Of a stretch of DNA of 64,000 nt, positions 36,573 to 44,861 are shown piece by piece. The notes under the pieces are model-generated. The model saw only the letters and a list, made by a program, of their open reading frames with translations. It ran no database searches and was not told the DNA's origin. How positions within the stretch are numbered: position 1 is the first letter of the stretch; every line of letters begins with the position of its first letter. This DNA comes from Salmonella bongori NCTC 12419 (GTDB lineage Bacteria; Pseudomonadota; Gammaproteobacteria; Enterobacterales; Enterobacteriaceae): positions 1,612,001 to 1,676,000 of the forward strand of contig NC_015761.1 of the NCBI RefSeq assembly GCF_000252995.1, given 5' to 3'. Made by a program: the position numbers and the translations under genes.

Positions 36573-36607
36573 GTTATGCCGGATGGCACGCCGCTATCCG
36601 GCATAAC
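36573..36607. repeat. REP-type palindrome after uspE
   Basis: GTTATGCCGGAT and ATCCGGCATAAC form a 12-bp perfect inverted repeat around GGCACGCCGCT, the classic enterobacterial REP pattern. It lies between the converging uspE and ynaJ and may stabilise 3' ends. Confidence 0.85.
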
Positions 36608-36614
36608 GGCGCAA

Positions 36615-36875
36615 TTAATGGCTCTCATCCCCGCCGAGGAAATAAATTCCCAGGGGAATAGCCAGCAGAACAGTAAATACCAGACTATAAACGCAAATCA
36701 TTGCTGACTGAATGGCATACATGGAGCTTGTCCACTCAGACAGGGGAATATGATATTGTTCAATCACGCCGCCAATAGTCGCACGCGTCACCACCGATGC
36801 GGCAACGATAAACACCGCCAGCAGGCATAACAGAAATTTTTTCCCCTTTGCCGATTTCAGCTTCATCATGATCAT
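36615..36875 (-). CDS. ynaJ: YnaJ, small inner-membrane protein
   Basis: 86 residues with two membrane helices (FLLCLLAVFIVAASVVT, MICVYSLVFTVLLAIPLGIYFL) joined by a conserved loop IGGVIEQYHIPLSEWTSSMYAI. Matches E. coli YnaJ (DUF2534), of unknown function. Convergent with uspE across a REP element. Confidence 0.93.
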   Translation of the reverse strand: MIMMKLKSAKGKKFLLCLLAVFIVAASVVTRATIGGVIEQYHIPLSEWTSSMYAIQSAMICVYSLVFTVLLAIPLGIYFLGGDESH

Positions 36876-37113
36876 AATATCGTCCTTTACAGATGGCCTT
36901 TGTTACCTGAAAGTAACAATACCATGACAATCGCACAATGTCTGCCCTGTAAAGGGTGACATTATATTTACATGAAAAGCAACCTGCTGAAATTAAAGCC
37001 AATAATGCTATTTCTCCTTTTGACTTATCGATGCACTGAACGATTATCCTGGGTAAAATACCTGTTAATAAGGTCATTCTGAGCTGTTATCGCAGGAAGG
37101 AGCAGAAACACTC

Positions 37114-38145
37114 ATGTTCACTGAATTTTTTCTCAAAAACGCGTTTAATCTGACGATACTTTTCAGTTGCGGCATGGCGTTACTGGTCGTGAGATTCTGG
37201 CTAAGCCGTAATGTACAGTGGAAAAAAGGATTCACATTCCATGCGGCGCAGTTTTTTATTTATGCGATCATTATAGGAACCGTTGGGAGCATCCTGAATA
37301 ATGCTATTGAAGATTATAATTTACGGTTTATCTCTTCCGGGGTTATTGATTTTATCTGTACTTCACTCATTGCGCTTATCCTGACGATAAAATTGTTCCT
37401 GATTATTAACCAGTTTGAAAAAGCGCAGGTCAATAAAGGCCGGGACGTCACCAGCACCCGTATTCTCGCGCGTGTCATAAAAATTACTATTATTGTTGTG
37501 ATTGTCTTACTGTATGGCGAACACTTTGGTATGAGTCTGTCGGGCCTGCTTACCTTTGGCGGGATCGGCGGTATCGCCGTCGGTATGGCGGGCAAAGATG
37601 TCCTCAGCAATTTTTTCTCCGGTATTATGCTCTATTTTGATCGCCCTTTTAGCATTGGAGACTGGATTCGCTCACCTGACAGAAATATCGAAGGTACGGT
37701 CGCTGAAATCGGCTGGCGTATCACGCGGATTAACACTTTTGATCATCGTCCGCTGTACGTGCCTAACTCCGTCTTTTCATCGATTAGTGTGGAGAACCCA
37801 GGTCGGATGACAAACCGTCGTATTAAAACGGTGATCGGTTTGCGTTACGAAGATGCGGATAAAATTGGCGTCGTCGTTGATGCCATCAGAAATATGCTAC
37901 AGGCGCATAACGATATCGATCAAAAACAGACGTTGCTGGTCTATTTTAATGAATTCGCCGATTCTTCATTGAATATTATGGTGTATTGCTTTACCAAAAC
38001 GACAGTATGGCAGGAATGGCTTGCCGTACAGCAGGATGTGTACCTGAAAATTATTGCGATTGTCCAGGAAAATGGCGCAGACTTCGCATTCCCAAGCCAG
38101 ACGCTCTATATTGATGACCCTGAAGCCGTACCAGCGATAAAATAA
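37114..38145 (+). CDS. ynaI: YnaI, MscS-family mechanosensitive channel
   Basis: 343 residues, full family length. Five membrane helices, then the pore helix and beta domain (GIGGIAVGMAGKDVLSNFFSGIMLYFDRPFSIGDWI) and a C-terminal alpha/beta vestibule. YnaI is a low-conductance, slowly gating MscS homologue that opens near lytic tension. The ribosome site GCAGGAAGGAGCAG lies somewhat far from the ATG. Confidence 0.96.
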   Translation: MFTEFFLKNAFNLTILFSCGMALLVVRFWLSRNVQWKKGFTFHAAQFFIYAIIIGTVGSILNNAIEDYNLRFISSGVIDFICTSLIALILTIKLFLIINQFEKAQVNKGRDVTSTRILARVIKITIIVVIVLLYGEHFGMSLSGLLTFGGIGGIAVGMAGKDVLSNFFSGIMLYFDRPFSIGDWIRSPDRNIEGTVAEIGWRITRINTFDHRPLYVPNSVFSSISVENPGRMTNRRIKTVIGLRYEDADKIGVVVDAIRNMLQAHNDIDQKQTLLVYFNEFADSSLNIMVYCFTKTTVWQEWLAVQQDVYLKIIAIVQENGADFAFPSQTLYIDDPEAVPAIK

Positions 38146-38151
38146 AAATAA

Positions 38152-38182
38152 CCTGTGCCCGGGAGTGCTTATTGGGCACAGG
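38152..38182. terminator. Terminator between ynaI and the cupin gene
   Basis: CCTGTGCCC/GGGCACAGG, 9-bp perfect stem. On the minus strand it is followed by TTATTTTTATTTT, so it mainly ends the minus-strand gene at 38240. Confidence 0.75.
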
Positions 38183-38239
38183 CGCTCATTATAGTGAGAT
38201 ACTGCGCCATTCAGCCACTTATGCGCGCCACGCCGTCTT

Positions 38240-39319
38240 TCAGGGAAGTAGGTTGTACTCTTCATCCGCAACAGGTTCCAGCCACTCATTAGAGGCGCCT
38301 TCTGCCGGAATTTCTACCGCAATATGAGCAAACCAACGGTCGTGAGCCGCGCCATGCCAGTGTTTTACGCCTGGTGAGATATGCACAATATCGCCCGTTC
38401 TCAGCTCCCGCGCGGGTTGATTCCACTCCTGATACCACCCTCGTCCTCCTGTCACCAGGAGAATTTGTCCACCGTGATGATGAATATGCCAGAAGTTACG
38501 ACAGCCAGGCTCAAAAGCGACATTACCGATCACAACGCCCTGGGTTGACAACATCGTCAGATAGCTGTTGCCGGTAAAATATTTCGCATAGGTTACATTT
38601 TTCTCTCCGCGCGGAAAAATCGTATTGCCGTCAAATCCCGCATCTCTTTTCTCCTGCGGAGAAATAGCGGATGCGGAACCCTCATCGTTATCCGCCAAAA
38701 ACTGTGCGAGCGTCATACCAGCGTTGGCTGCGATGGTTGAATCACATCTCATAGCCAGAACACGGATAAAATCCCCCAATTGCGCAGCGGTTAATCCATT
38801 ATGCATACTAATCGCGAAATGGCTCATTAACTGGCTATTAACGCCTTCCATCGCCGATAATGCTGCAATTGTCACCAGTTCACGGGTTTGCCAGTCCAGC
38901 ACATCACGCTGAAAAATATCGCCAAAAAGATGTGCCTTTAAATAAACATCAATGGCGGGCGAAAAAGTAAACAAGGCACCACTCACCGGTTGACCAACCA
39001 GTCTGGTCTGGTTCTCTGTGCCGAACTGCAAGCTATTCCAGTCTGCAGGCATCGGTGTCGCGGTAGCCCCCTCTTCGTCCTGGATGCCCTCTTTTTTACG
39101 CGCCTCTACAACGTTCATCAAACATGAGAGCGCGTTCAGGCTACGGGGAAAGCCACAATAGGCATACAGTTGAACAAGAATTTCTTTCAGCTCATTAATT
39201 GTCAGGCCCATAGTTAGCCCATCGTTGAGCGCATTTTCTAGTTTTTCAATATCCCCTCGGGCAGTAAAAGCCGCCACGGGAATGGCGGCCTGTTGCCTGA
39301 CGCTTAACGACATTGACAT
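38240..39319 (-). CDS. Carboxymuconolactone decarboxylase-cupin fusion protein
   Basis: 359 residues in three modules. Two carboxymuconolactone-decarboxylase/AhpD-like domains come first (about 20-90: LEILVQLYAYCGFPRSLNAL-like core; about 140-220: TRELVTIAALSAMEGVNSQLMSH). A C-terminal cupin has the metal-binding pattern (FWHIHHHGGQILLVTGGRGWYQ ... GVKHWHG). The first CMD core has one Cys but no CxxC, so AhpD-type peroxidase activity is doubtful. Oxidoreductase/isomerase chemistry on a small aromatic or quinone is only a guess. The ribosome site GGAGAACCCACT sets the start. Confidence 0.8.
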   Translation of the reverse strand: MSMSLSVRQQAAIPVAAFTARGDIEKLENALNDGLTMGLTINELKEILVQLYAYCGFPRSLNALSCLMNVVEARKKEGIQDEEGATATPMPADWNSLQFGTENQTRLVGQPVSGALFTFSPAIDVYLKAHLFGDIFQRDVLDWQTRELVTIAALSAMEGVNSQLMSHFAISMHNGLTAAQLGDFIRVLAMRCDSTIAANAGMTLAQFLADNDEGSASAISPQEKRDAGFDGNTIFPRGEKNVTYAKYFTGNSYLTMLSTQGVVIGNVAFEPGCRNFWHIHHHGGQILLVTGGRGWYQEWNQPARELRTGDIVHISPGVKHWHGAAHDRWFAHIAVEIPAEGASNEWLEPVADEEYNLLP

Positions 39320-39474
39320 AGTGGGTTCTCCGGTAGACAGACTGAATCACTTAATGGACGAAAAGTATAGGTCCCTGACATACCGATGATTAGATGGGAA
39401 AAGAAAAACAAACTTATGATTACCACTCATAAATGACGACGGAACGTATCAACGCCCCGCCTTTCTGTTAATGA

Positions 39475-40077
39475 TCAGCGATGCTTTTCACTCACCGTCA
39501 TGGTAAATTCAACCACCTCATAAGTGTCATTAAGGTAGGCATGAGGCATATCGGTTCTGGCTACAGCGGAGCACCCCTCTCCAATAATAAAGCGGCTATC
39601 GTCCACCGTTAACGTTAGCGTTCCCCGATTAACAAACAGTAGCTCGCAAGTGCCAACCGGATGCCCTTCCGATGCATATTTTTCACCAGGATGCATTACC
39701 CATTGCCACAGCTCTACCATATCTGGCCCGCTGGTCCCCGCCATCAATTTCGCGCTTCCGCCTTTTTCACCGCGCCACAGTACCGCAATGTCATTCCGGT
39801 CAATAAGATGAACTCGCGGTTCGCTGGCAACATTGACAATATCCGCCACGGCTACGCCCATCGCTGCGGCTATCTTACATAACAGCGCGATGCTGGGATT
39901 GGCTTTACAACCTTCAATTTCCACTAACATGCCTTTACTCACACCGGAACACCGAGCAAGCTCATCCAGCGACATCTTTTTCTGGCGACGAAATTGTTTA
40001 ATACGTTGGGAAACGGCTTCATTTATCGTACTGACATCCGCACTACTGACGGTCGATAAGTTGACTTTTTTGGTCAT
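39475..40077 (-). CDS. XRE-family regulator with C-terminal cupin
   Basis: 200 residues. The N-terminal HTH_3 (RRQKKMSLDELARCSGVSKGMLVEIEGCKANPSIALLCKIAAAMG) is followed by a cupin_2 sensor domain (MHPGEKYASEGHPVGTCELLFVNRGTLTLTVDD). Regulators of this build usually bind a small metabolite. It is divergent from the B3/B4 gene with only 43 bases between the start codons, so it probably controls that gene and perhaps itself. Confidence 0.9.
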   Translation of the reverse strand: MTKKVNLSTVSSADVSTINEAVSQRIKQFRRQKKMSLDELARCSGVSKGMLVEIEGCKANPSIALLCKIAAAMGVAVADIVNVASEPRVHLIDRNDIAVLWRGEKGGSAKLMAGTSGPDMVELWQWVMHPGEKYASEGHPVGTCELLFVNRGTLTLTVDDSRFIIGEGCSAVARTDMPHAYLNDTYEVVEFTMTVSEKHR

Positions 40078-40120
40078 CGGTCGTTATCATAGCTTAAAAT
40101 AGTCATTACAGGATTATGCG

Positions 40121-40807
40121 ATGTCTTTTACGTTACCGTCAATCAGCCCGGACCTGGCCCGTATCGCTCCTGGTTTCCGTGCATTAAGTATTAATGTGAT
40201 TGCCGCGCCGGTTCGTGATGTGCAGGTCGGAGAAACCGCGCTAAAAGAAGCCTGTCAGGCTGTACTTAACGGTCAACCGGCATGGGGTCAGGCGCATATA
40301 GACGCATGGAATGCAGTATTTAAAGCCTTTGGCGCAAAACCCAGGCGTACGCCATGCTCCGCAGAAGCATTACGAAAGCGTGTCCTACGGGATGGAACAA
40401 TGGCGGCGCTGGATCCGGTGGTTGATCTCTATAACGCCGTGAGCCTGCGCTATGCCATACCGGTTGGGGGCGAAAATAGCGCGGCTTATTGCGGTTCGCC
40501 GCGACTGGTCTTCGCAGACGGTAGCGAAACATTTGATATTTTAAAAGAGGGACAGCCCGCTACCGAATCGCCGGAGCCTGGCGAAGTTATCTGGCGAGAT
40601 GATATGGGCGCAACCTGTCGTCGCTGGAACTGGCGTCAGTGTGTACGCACCCGACTAAGCGCCTCGGATAAGACAATGTGGTTTATCCTTGAAAGCTTGC
40701 CGGAAATGCCGCTTGATGAAGTGTACGCGGCCGGAAACATGTTGACTGATGGCCTTGAAAAGATGATGCCAGGTGTACGTTTTGAATCCACATTGATCGG
40801 TGTTTGA
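40121..40807 (+). CDS. B3/B4 tRNA-binding-domain protein (PheT-like)
   Basis: 228 residues forming one B3/B4 domain, the editing domain of bacterial phenylalanyl-tRNA synthetase beta chain, standing alone (GAKPRRTPCSAEALRKRVLRDG, NAVSLRYAIPVGGEN, WNWRQCVRTRLS). Stand-alone copies are thought to edit mischarged tRNA or bind free amino acids, but this one is unproven. AGGATTATGCG precedes the ATG. It is controlled most likely by the divergent XRE-cupin regulator. Confidence 0.85.
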   Translation: MSFTLPSISPDLARIAPGFRALSINVIAAPVRDVQVGETALKEACQAVLNGQPAWGQAHIDAWNAVFKAFGAKPRRTPCSAEALRKRVLRDGTMAALDPVVDLYNAVSLRYAIPVGGENSAAYCGSPRLVFADGSETFDILKEGQPATESPEPGEVIWRDDMGATCRRWNWRQCVRTRLSASDKTMWFILESLPEMPLDEVYAAGNMLTDGLEKMMPGVRFESTLIGV

Positions 40808-40825
40808 CCGGGCAGGAGAAATTTC

Positions 40826-41164
40826 ATGTCGCTGTTTCTGACAAGCTTTATTTTCGAAAAAAAAGAGTACGACGCCACGTTTTATCAACTGGATAGCTGT
40901 ATTGAACGCTATGTACAGGCCATTGAGGGATACATTGGAATGGAAAGCTACACAGATGCGGCAAGTGGAAGAATAATCAATAATTATTACTGGCAGACTC
41001 GCGAAGCGATGGAGTTATTAATCAATAACTTACAACACCAACAGGCTAAATCACAAAGCCACAAATGGCTTTCTGGCTACCAGACGATTATTGCAGAAAT
41101 TCAGGAAAGCCATAACAGTAATCTGCCCCACCCGCTGGCCCCCTTTTCAGTTCCTTATGCGTGA
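40826..41164 (+). CDS. Small ferredoxin-like-fold protein, ABM-like
   Basis: 112 residues. The N-terminal half (SLFLTSFIFEKKEYDATFYQLDSCIERYVQAIEGYIGMESYTDAASGRIINNYYWQTREAMELL) looks like the antibiotic-biosynthesis-monooxygenase fold: a beta strand, a helix, then the YYWQTREAMELL strand-helix. It lies 18 bases after the B3/B4 gene with a good ribosome site (GGAGAAATTTC), so they form an operon. Enzyme activity is not established. Confidence 0.75.
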   Translation: MSLFLTSFIFEKKEYDATFYQLDSCIERYVQAIEGYIGMESYTDAASGRIINNYYWQTREAMELLINNLQHQQAKSQSHKWLSGYQTIIAEIQESHNSNLPHPLAPFSVPYA

Positions 41165-41188
41165 TGCAATAGTATTTGTGTGAAGTGT

Positions 41189-41228
41189 GGGGGCGCTACA
41201 GGAAAACGCCTGTAAAAATATGCGCCCC
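41189..41228 (+). terminator. Nested hairpin after the ABM-like gene
   Basis: GGGGCGC/GCGCCCC encloses an inner TACAGG/CCTGTA stem. It lies between converging genes; no long U-run. Confidence 0.5.
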
Positions 41229-41280
41229 TGCATTGCCGGTAATTCGGTATTCTGTGCAGGAGCGGAGCTGATATAAGTGA

Positions 41281-41799
41281 TTAGTAAACAGGAATATGAG
41301 TGATATCTCGTGGTACAATAACACGCGTAACCACATTGTTTTCATCACACTCTATCAACGCTCTGGCAAAAATACTGAGCTCATTGATTTTTAGTCCGGA
41401 ATTATGCAAAAACTGGCGACAAGCGTAATCAGAGATAAAGATTATTCCGGGATGAATATCATGTTCGCGAATAAAACGGGCCTGAGCAAATGGCGTATCC
41501 ATACTCAACACATATACTGCCCGGTTTGAGTGGCTACCCGCAGATTTTAATCTGTCACTGTACTCTTTAACCTGCCATTCACAAACCGGCGTATCCAGGG
41601 ACGGGACGACAATAATCCGCTTTTTTATACCCGGGATACAGTAACCCGGCAATAAATCATGGTTCACCAGCCCCTTTGTGCAGGGTAACGTTTTACCTTC
41701 AGCCAGTATGCCAGGGTGAAGTGTCAGTTGCGTTTTTCCAAAGGCCACTGAGTACTCCTGCCCCAATGAAATATAATCTTGTGCTATTACGGGTGTCAT
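41281..41799 (-). CDS. Thiol peroxidase-like peroxiredoxin, divergent
   Basis: 172 residues, Tpx-like. The peroxidatic cysteine motif is kept (PSLDTPVCEWQV) as is LSMDTPFAQARF. The position of the canonical Tpx resolving cysteine (RFC in E. coli) is Ile (RFIREHD). Other cysteines are present (LPCTKG, GYCIPG, YACRQF, IECDEN). The start at 41799 is chosen by AAAGGACTTTT; an ATG at 41820 lies upstream of it. It is on the same strand as the zir genes, 114 bases after zirS, and may be cotranscribed. Confidence 0.85.
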   Translation of the reverse strand: MTPVIAQDYISLGQEYSVAFGKTQLTLHPGILAEGKTLPCTKGLVNHDLLPGYCIPGIKKRIIVVPSLDTPVCEWQVKEYSDRLKSAGSHSNRAVYVLSMDTPFAQARFIREHDIHPGIIFISDYACRQFLHNSGLKINELSIFARALIECDENNVVTRVIVPRDITHIPVY

Positions 41800-41913
41800 A
41801 AAAGTCCTTTCTTTTAACATTTATATTATTTCAACCATAATAATTATTTAGCACCCCGCTAAAAAACCACATGAATATCCATAATAATAAGATGATGATA
41901 GCAAAATTATTAA

Positions 41914-42756
41914 TCATTCCTGTTTTTTTATTCTACTTTTCCCTACCCCGGATATACTCAAGCCACTTTTAACCTCCATTCCAAAATATTTATATCCTAA
42001 TCTTATACTTCCACGTGAAGAACCTCCTTTGTAAGTTATCGTATCAATATACTCTCCAGGATTACTCCCTGCTTTCATACCACCAGTAGTAGCCCAATTC
42101 CCTACTAAACCATGGGCCGGCTTGAGTTCATATGGTTTAATATTAATGGGGCTATTATTTATATCTTTAATAATAATCGTTACAACAGCACTTTCTCCGG
42201 GCATCAAGGAGGTTTTATCTGTACTAATGGCAGATAGATCAGGGCTCAATTTAACTATACGTTTTGTTTCCAAAGTATGACGCTCAGAAACCGATGGTAC
42301 AGGACTATATCCTGATGCTGAGGCCGTATCCGTTTCGTTATAATGATCAATTCTTATCTTTGAGCCCACATCATCTTCACCAATACTCATTTTATATTTA
42401 CACGGTTTTTCGCGTAGAAGCTCATGCAATGAGTTGTCTTTCGTTACACGGTAATAGGTACATACTGTGGTAGCCGTTTCATTAGCTTGATATTTTTCGG
42501 TATCAGGATCGCGGACGTGCGCCACCCACCCTGATTTTAAAAGCATACCAGGTATAGGTATAGTTGTTTCAGCATACCCACTATCCCCATTCAGATTTAA
42601 GCTATAATCACTAAGCGGCGAGCTTGGCCTATGTCCAACACTCGGCGCTGTGGGAGATGAAAGTATCCCGACCGTCGCCGAATCTGCGGAGACGCTTATC
42701 GGTACGGCCGCTGAAAGCAGGCTGCAGATGATAAGGTAAGTTTTTGATATGCGCAC
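41914..42756 (-). CDS. zirS: ZirS, secreted partner of ZirT
   Basis: 280 residues. Signal peptide (LIICSLLSAAVPISVSA) then an N-terminal segment PTAPSVGHRP shared with ZirU, a two-cysteine domain (VCTYYRVTKDN ... KPCKYK), and a C-terminal invasin-type Ig-like domain (LSAISTDKTSLMPGESAVVTIIIKDINNSPI). In S. Typhimurium ZirS is exported by ZirT and the pair acts as an antivirulence modulator during infection. It starts with GTG at 42756 after AAGGAGTAATA. Confidence 0.9.
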   Translation of the reverse strand: MRISKTYLIICSLLSAAVPISVSADSATVGILSSPTAPSVGHRPSSPLSDYSLNLNGDSGYAETTIPIPGMLLKSGWVAHVRDPDTEKYQANETATTVCTYYRVTKDNSLHELLREKPCKYKMSIGEDDVGSKIRIDHYNETDTASASGYSPVPSVSERHTLETKRIVKLSPDLSAISTDKTSLMPGESAVVTIIIKDINNSPINIKPYELKPAHGLVGNWATTGGMKAGSNPGEYIDTITYKGGSSRGSIRLGYKYFGMEVKSGLSISGVGKSRIKKQE

Positions 42757-42776
42757 TATTACTCCTTTTTAATACC

Positions 42777-44783
42777 TTAATTCGCATAGGATGCTGCGGT
42801 AGAACTTTTGGCATTTTCTTTATCAGAAATAACTCTGACGCGGATATACTTATTCTGAAGCGATTCTCCATTAAGACTATAAGGGATAAGCCAGGTGGCT
42901 TTTGTCGCCCCCGGTACGGATTTCCAGGATTTCATTTCATCCGAGATTTCCCACTGATAATTAAACGCATCAGTACAGTCCGTGTTATTTACACAAAGCG
43001 TTCTGGCTCGCATTTCCGTTCCGATGACTGGCGCGGTAACGCTTCCGTTGGCTTCTTCTGTACCCGGTGTAAAAAGCACCTCCACAGAAGAGATCTTTTG
43101 CGCAATAGCGCCTGACGGTGTCTGTAGTAAAATGGCGCCCTTCACCGGATGTTTGTCATCCGGGCCGCTTGCTTCAATGTATAATTTAAGTGAGCGGGCC
43201 TCATCGCCAGTATGTTTCACTAAAACCCGTTCGACCCAATGACCGTCACGTTCTGAACCACCCAGTGCTTTAAGTGACAGTCCCGGCGTATCTGAATGAT
43301 ACTTAATATTACGCGGCTTAAGCGATGCCCACTCCTCTTTTGAACGTTCGCGCACATAGTGCCACTCGATAATTTTCCCTTCATCTCCGGCGGGAAGTGG
43401 TGTACTGATAACGAAGTTGCCGTCTTCAACCTGAACATCGTCATTGATAACATTTATCCAGGAACGAAAACTGGCCCCATCCTGCAGCACCATTACCGGG
43501 ATACGTTCGGAGGTCACACGTGTGCCCCGACTGTCGGTTACCGTTAAATACAGACTGAACTCCTGACCGTCGGTCGCCGTCAGCGGAAGCTGTGGCAGAA
43601 CAAGACCGCTGCCCGAATACCCCTGTTGCTGTAGGCCTGCGATCAACGCCGCATCACCCGACCACTCCATCTTCTCGATCGGATACCGGCTATCGACTGT
43701 CGCCATCAGCGTGACCAGCTCCCCGGACAAACCAGACACTGGCATAGCCGTGATCCGGATTTTACTGGCCTGCTCCCGATACGCCATGACGATATCGTAA
43801 TTACGATCGACAAAGGTATGCCGATTTGTCATATTTGACGGCGCTTTAACGTTGCGATAATCAAGCTGTTCATGCAATGGCGTACCGAACGAATAATTCA
43901 CTCTTAAACCGCCTTCTGCCTGCGCTCCACCATTACCGGCATCCCGATACCCCGCCCTGACTTCAAGCAAGGGGACAGGATTCCAGACCAGAACCGCGCC
44001 TGCAGCGCGGGGATTACGGCTTAACGTACCGTTGCCCAGCAGATCAACTTTATCCCCGTAATACTGCTCATAGGTCAATTCGCCACTAAACCAGGGAAAA
44101 TCAGGATGTGTGCCTTTTGTTCGCAGATCAAAGCCATACGCCGGACGTTCATCATGCAATTCATGCGCTTCCGATGTTTTCCAGTCAGTGAGAGGGAAAT
44201 AATAGTTACCAGAAAAGGCCAGACTATCCTTATAGACCTCTCCACCAATGCCGCCACGTAAATGAGAATAGCGAATGTCGGCATCCAGAAAGGTATTGAC
44301 GCCGAGCAACCAGCCATTGACCTCCTGACGGTAACCCATGCCAACGTTAACAAAGGTGCGCCCATCGAAACTGCTACTGTCGTGATCGCGAAAGCCAAGC
44401 TGACCAAAAAGTAAAGAAGACGTTGTTTCATGGGCAGGAATAAATACATCAAACTCTGACGAGCGATACTTCGTCCCGTCTTCAAGGTTGACGCCACCAC
44501 GAAAAACCATCTCCGGGAAAGCACTCTTCATTCCTTCATTCACCAGTTGGTTCGCCGCCTGTCCAGGTAAGGCCTTTATTTTCCCTTTGGTATAATCCTC
44601 CAGCGTTCCCTCTTGCAGATGCGGAGAAATAGACGATGCCGTGCCCGCAATCCACGCCTGAATTTCATTATTGCTATCAGCAATGACGGTTTTCCGATTA
44701 TCGGCAATGACCGGCAGTGAAATCTGACTGGTAACAATGGCCCATGTTATATATTTAGCGATGGGTTTTTTAGAAAAAACCAC
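42777..44783 (-). CDS. zirT: ZirT, intimin/invasin-like outer-membrane exporter
   Basis: 668 residues. Signal peptide (WAIVTSQISLPVIA) and an inverse-autotransporter beta barrel (about 60-340: GGVNLEDGTKYRSSEFDVF, GMGYRQEVNGWLLGVNTFLDADI, FVDRNYDIVMAYREQ). Ig-like domains follow (about 345-440 and 440-570), and a C-terminal two-Cys domain (LCVNNTDCTDAFNYQWEIS) similar to ZirU. No LysM is seen. Known work shows ZirT is needed to secrete ZirS. It begins with GTG at 44783 after CAGGAGATAATAAA; no suitable ATG gives a signal peptide. It lies 20 bases before zirS. Confidence 0.92.
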   Translation of the reverse strand: MVFSKKPIAKYITWAIVTSQISLPVIADNRKTVIADSNNEIQAWIAGTASSISPHLQEGTLEDYTKGKIKALPGQAANQLVNEGMKSAFPEMVFRGGVNLEDGTKYRSSEFDVFIPAHETTSSLLFGQLGFRDHDSSSFDGRTFVNVGMGYRQEVNGWLLGVNTFLDADIRYSHLRGGIGGEVYKDSLAFSGNYYFPLTDWKTSEAHELHDERPAYGFDLRTKGTHPDFPWFSGELTYEQYYGDKVDLLGNGTLSRNPRAAGAVLVWNPVPLLEVRAGYRDAGNGGAQAEGGLRVNYSFGTPLHEQLDYRNVKAPSNMTNRHTFVDRNYDIVMAYREQASKIRITAMPVSGLSGELVTLMATVDSRYPIEKMEWSGDAALIAGLQQQGYSGSGLVLPQLPLTATDGQEFSLYLTVTDSRGTRVTSERIPVMVLQDGASFRSWINVINDDVQVEDGNFVISTPLPAGDEGKIIEWHYVRERSKEEWASLKPRNIKYHSDTPGLSLKALGGSERDGHWVERVLVKHTGDEARSLKLYIEASGPDDKHPVKGAILLQTPSGAIAQKISSVEVLFTPGTEEANGSVTAPVIGTEMRARTLCVNNTDCTDAFNYQWEISDEMKSWKSVPGATKATWLIPYSLNGESLQNKYIRVRVISDKENAKSSTAASYAN

Positions 44784-44804
44784 TTTATTATCTCCTGCTT
44801 AATC

Positions 44805-44825
44805 CCCCTGCCAGACAGGCAGGGG
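44805..44825 (-). other. Intercistronic hairpin between zirU and zirT
   Basis: CCCCTGCC/GGCAGGGG, 8-bp perfect GC stem with a 5-base loop, just before the zirT ribosome site and after the zirU stop. No U-run follows, so it is more likely an mRNA-stability or attenuation element than a terminator. Confidence 0.6.
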
Positions 44826-44861
44826 AAATACTTAAATAAAGTTTTTATTTAGCGATAACCA

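Noticed and set aside
44075..44524. 149-codon frame inside zirT
   Set aside because: Same strand, other frame of a well-supported gene; no protein-like motif.
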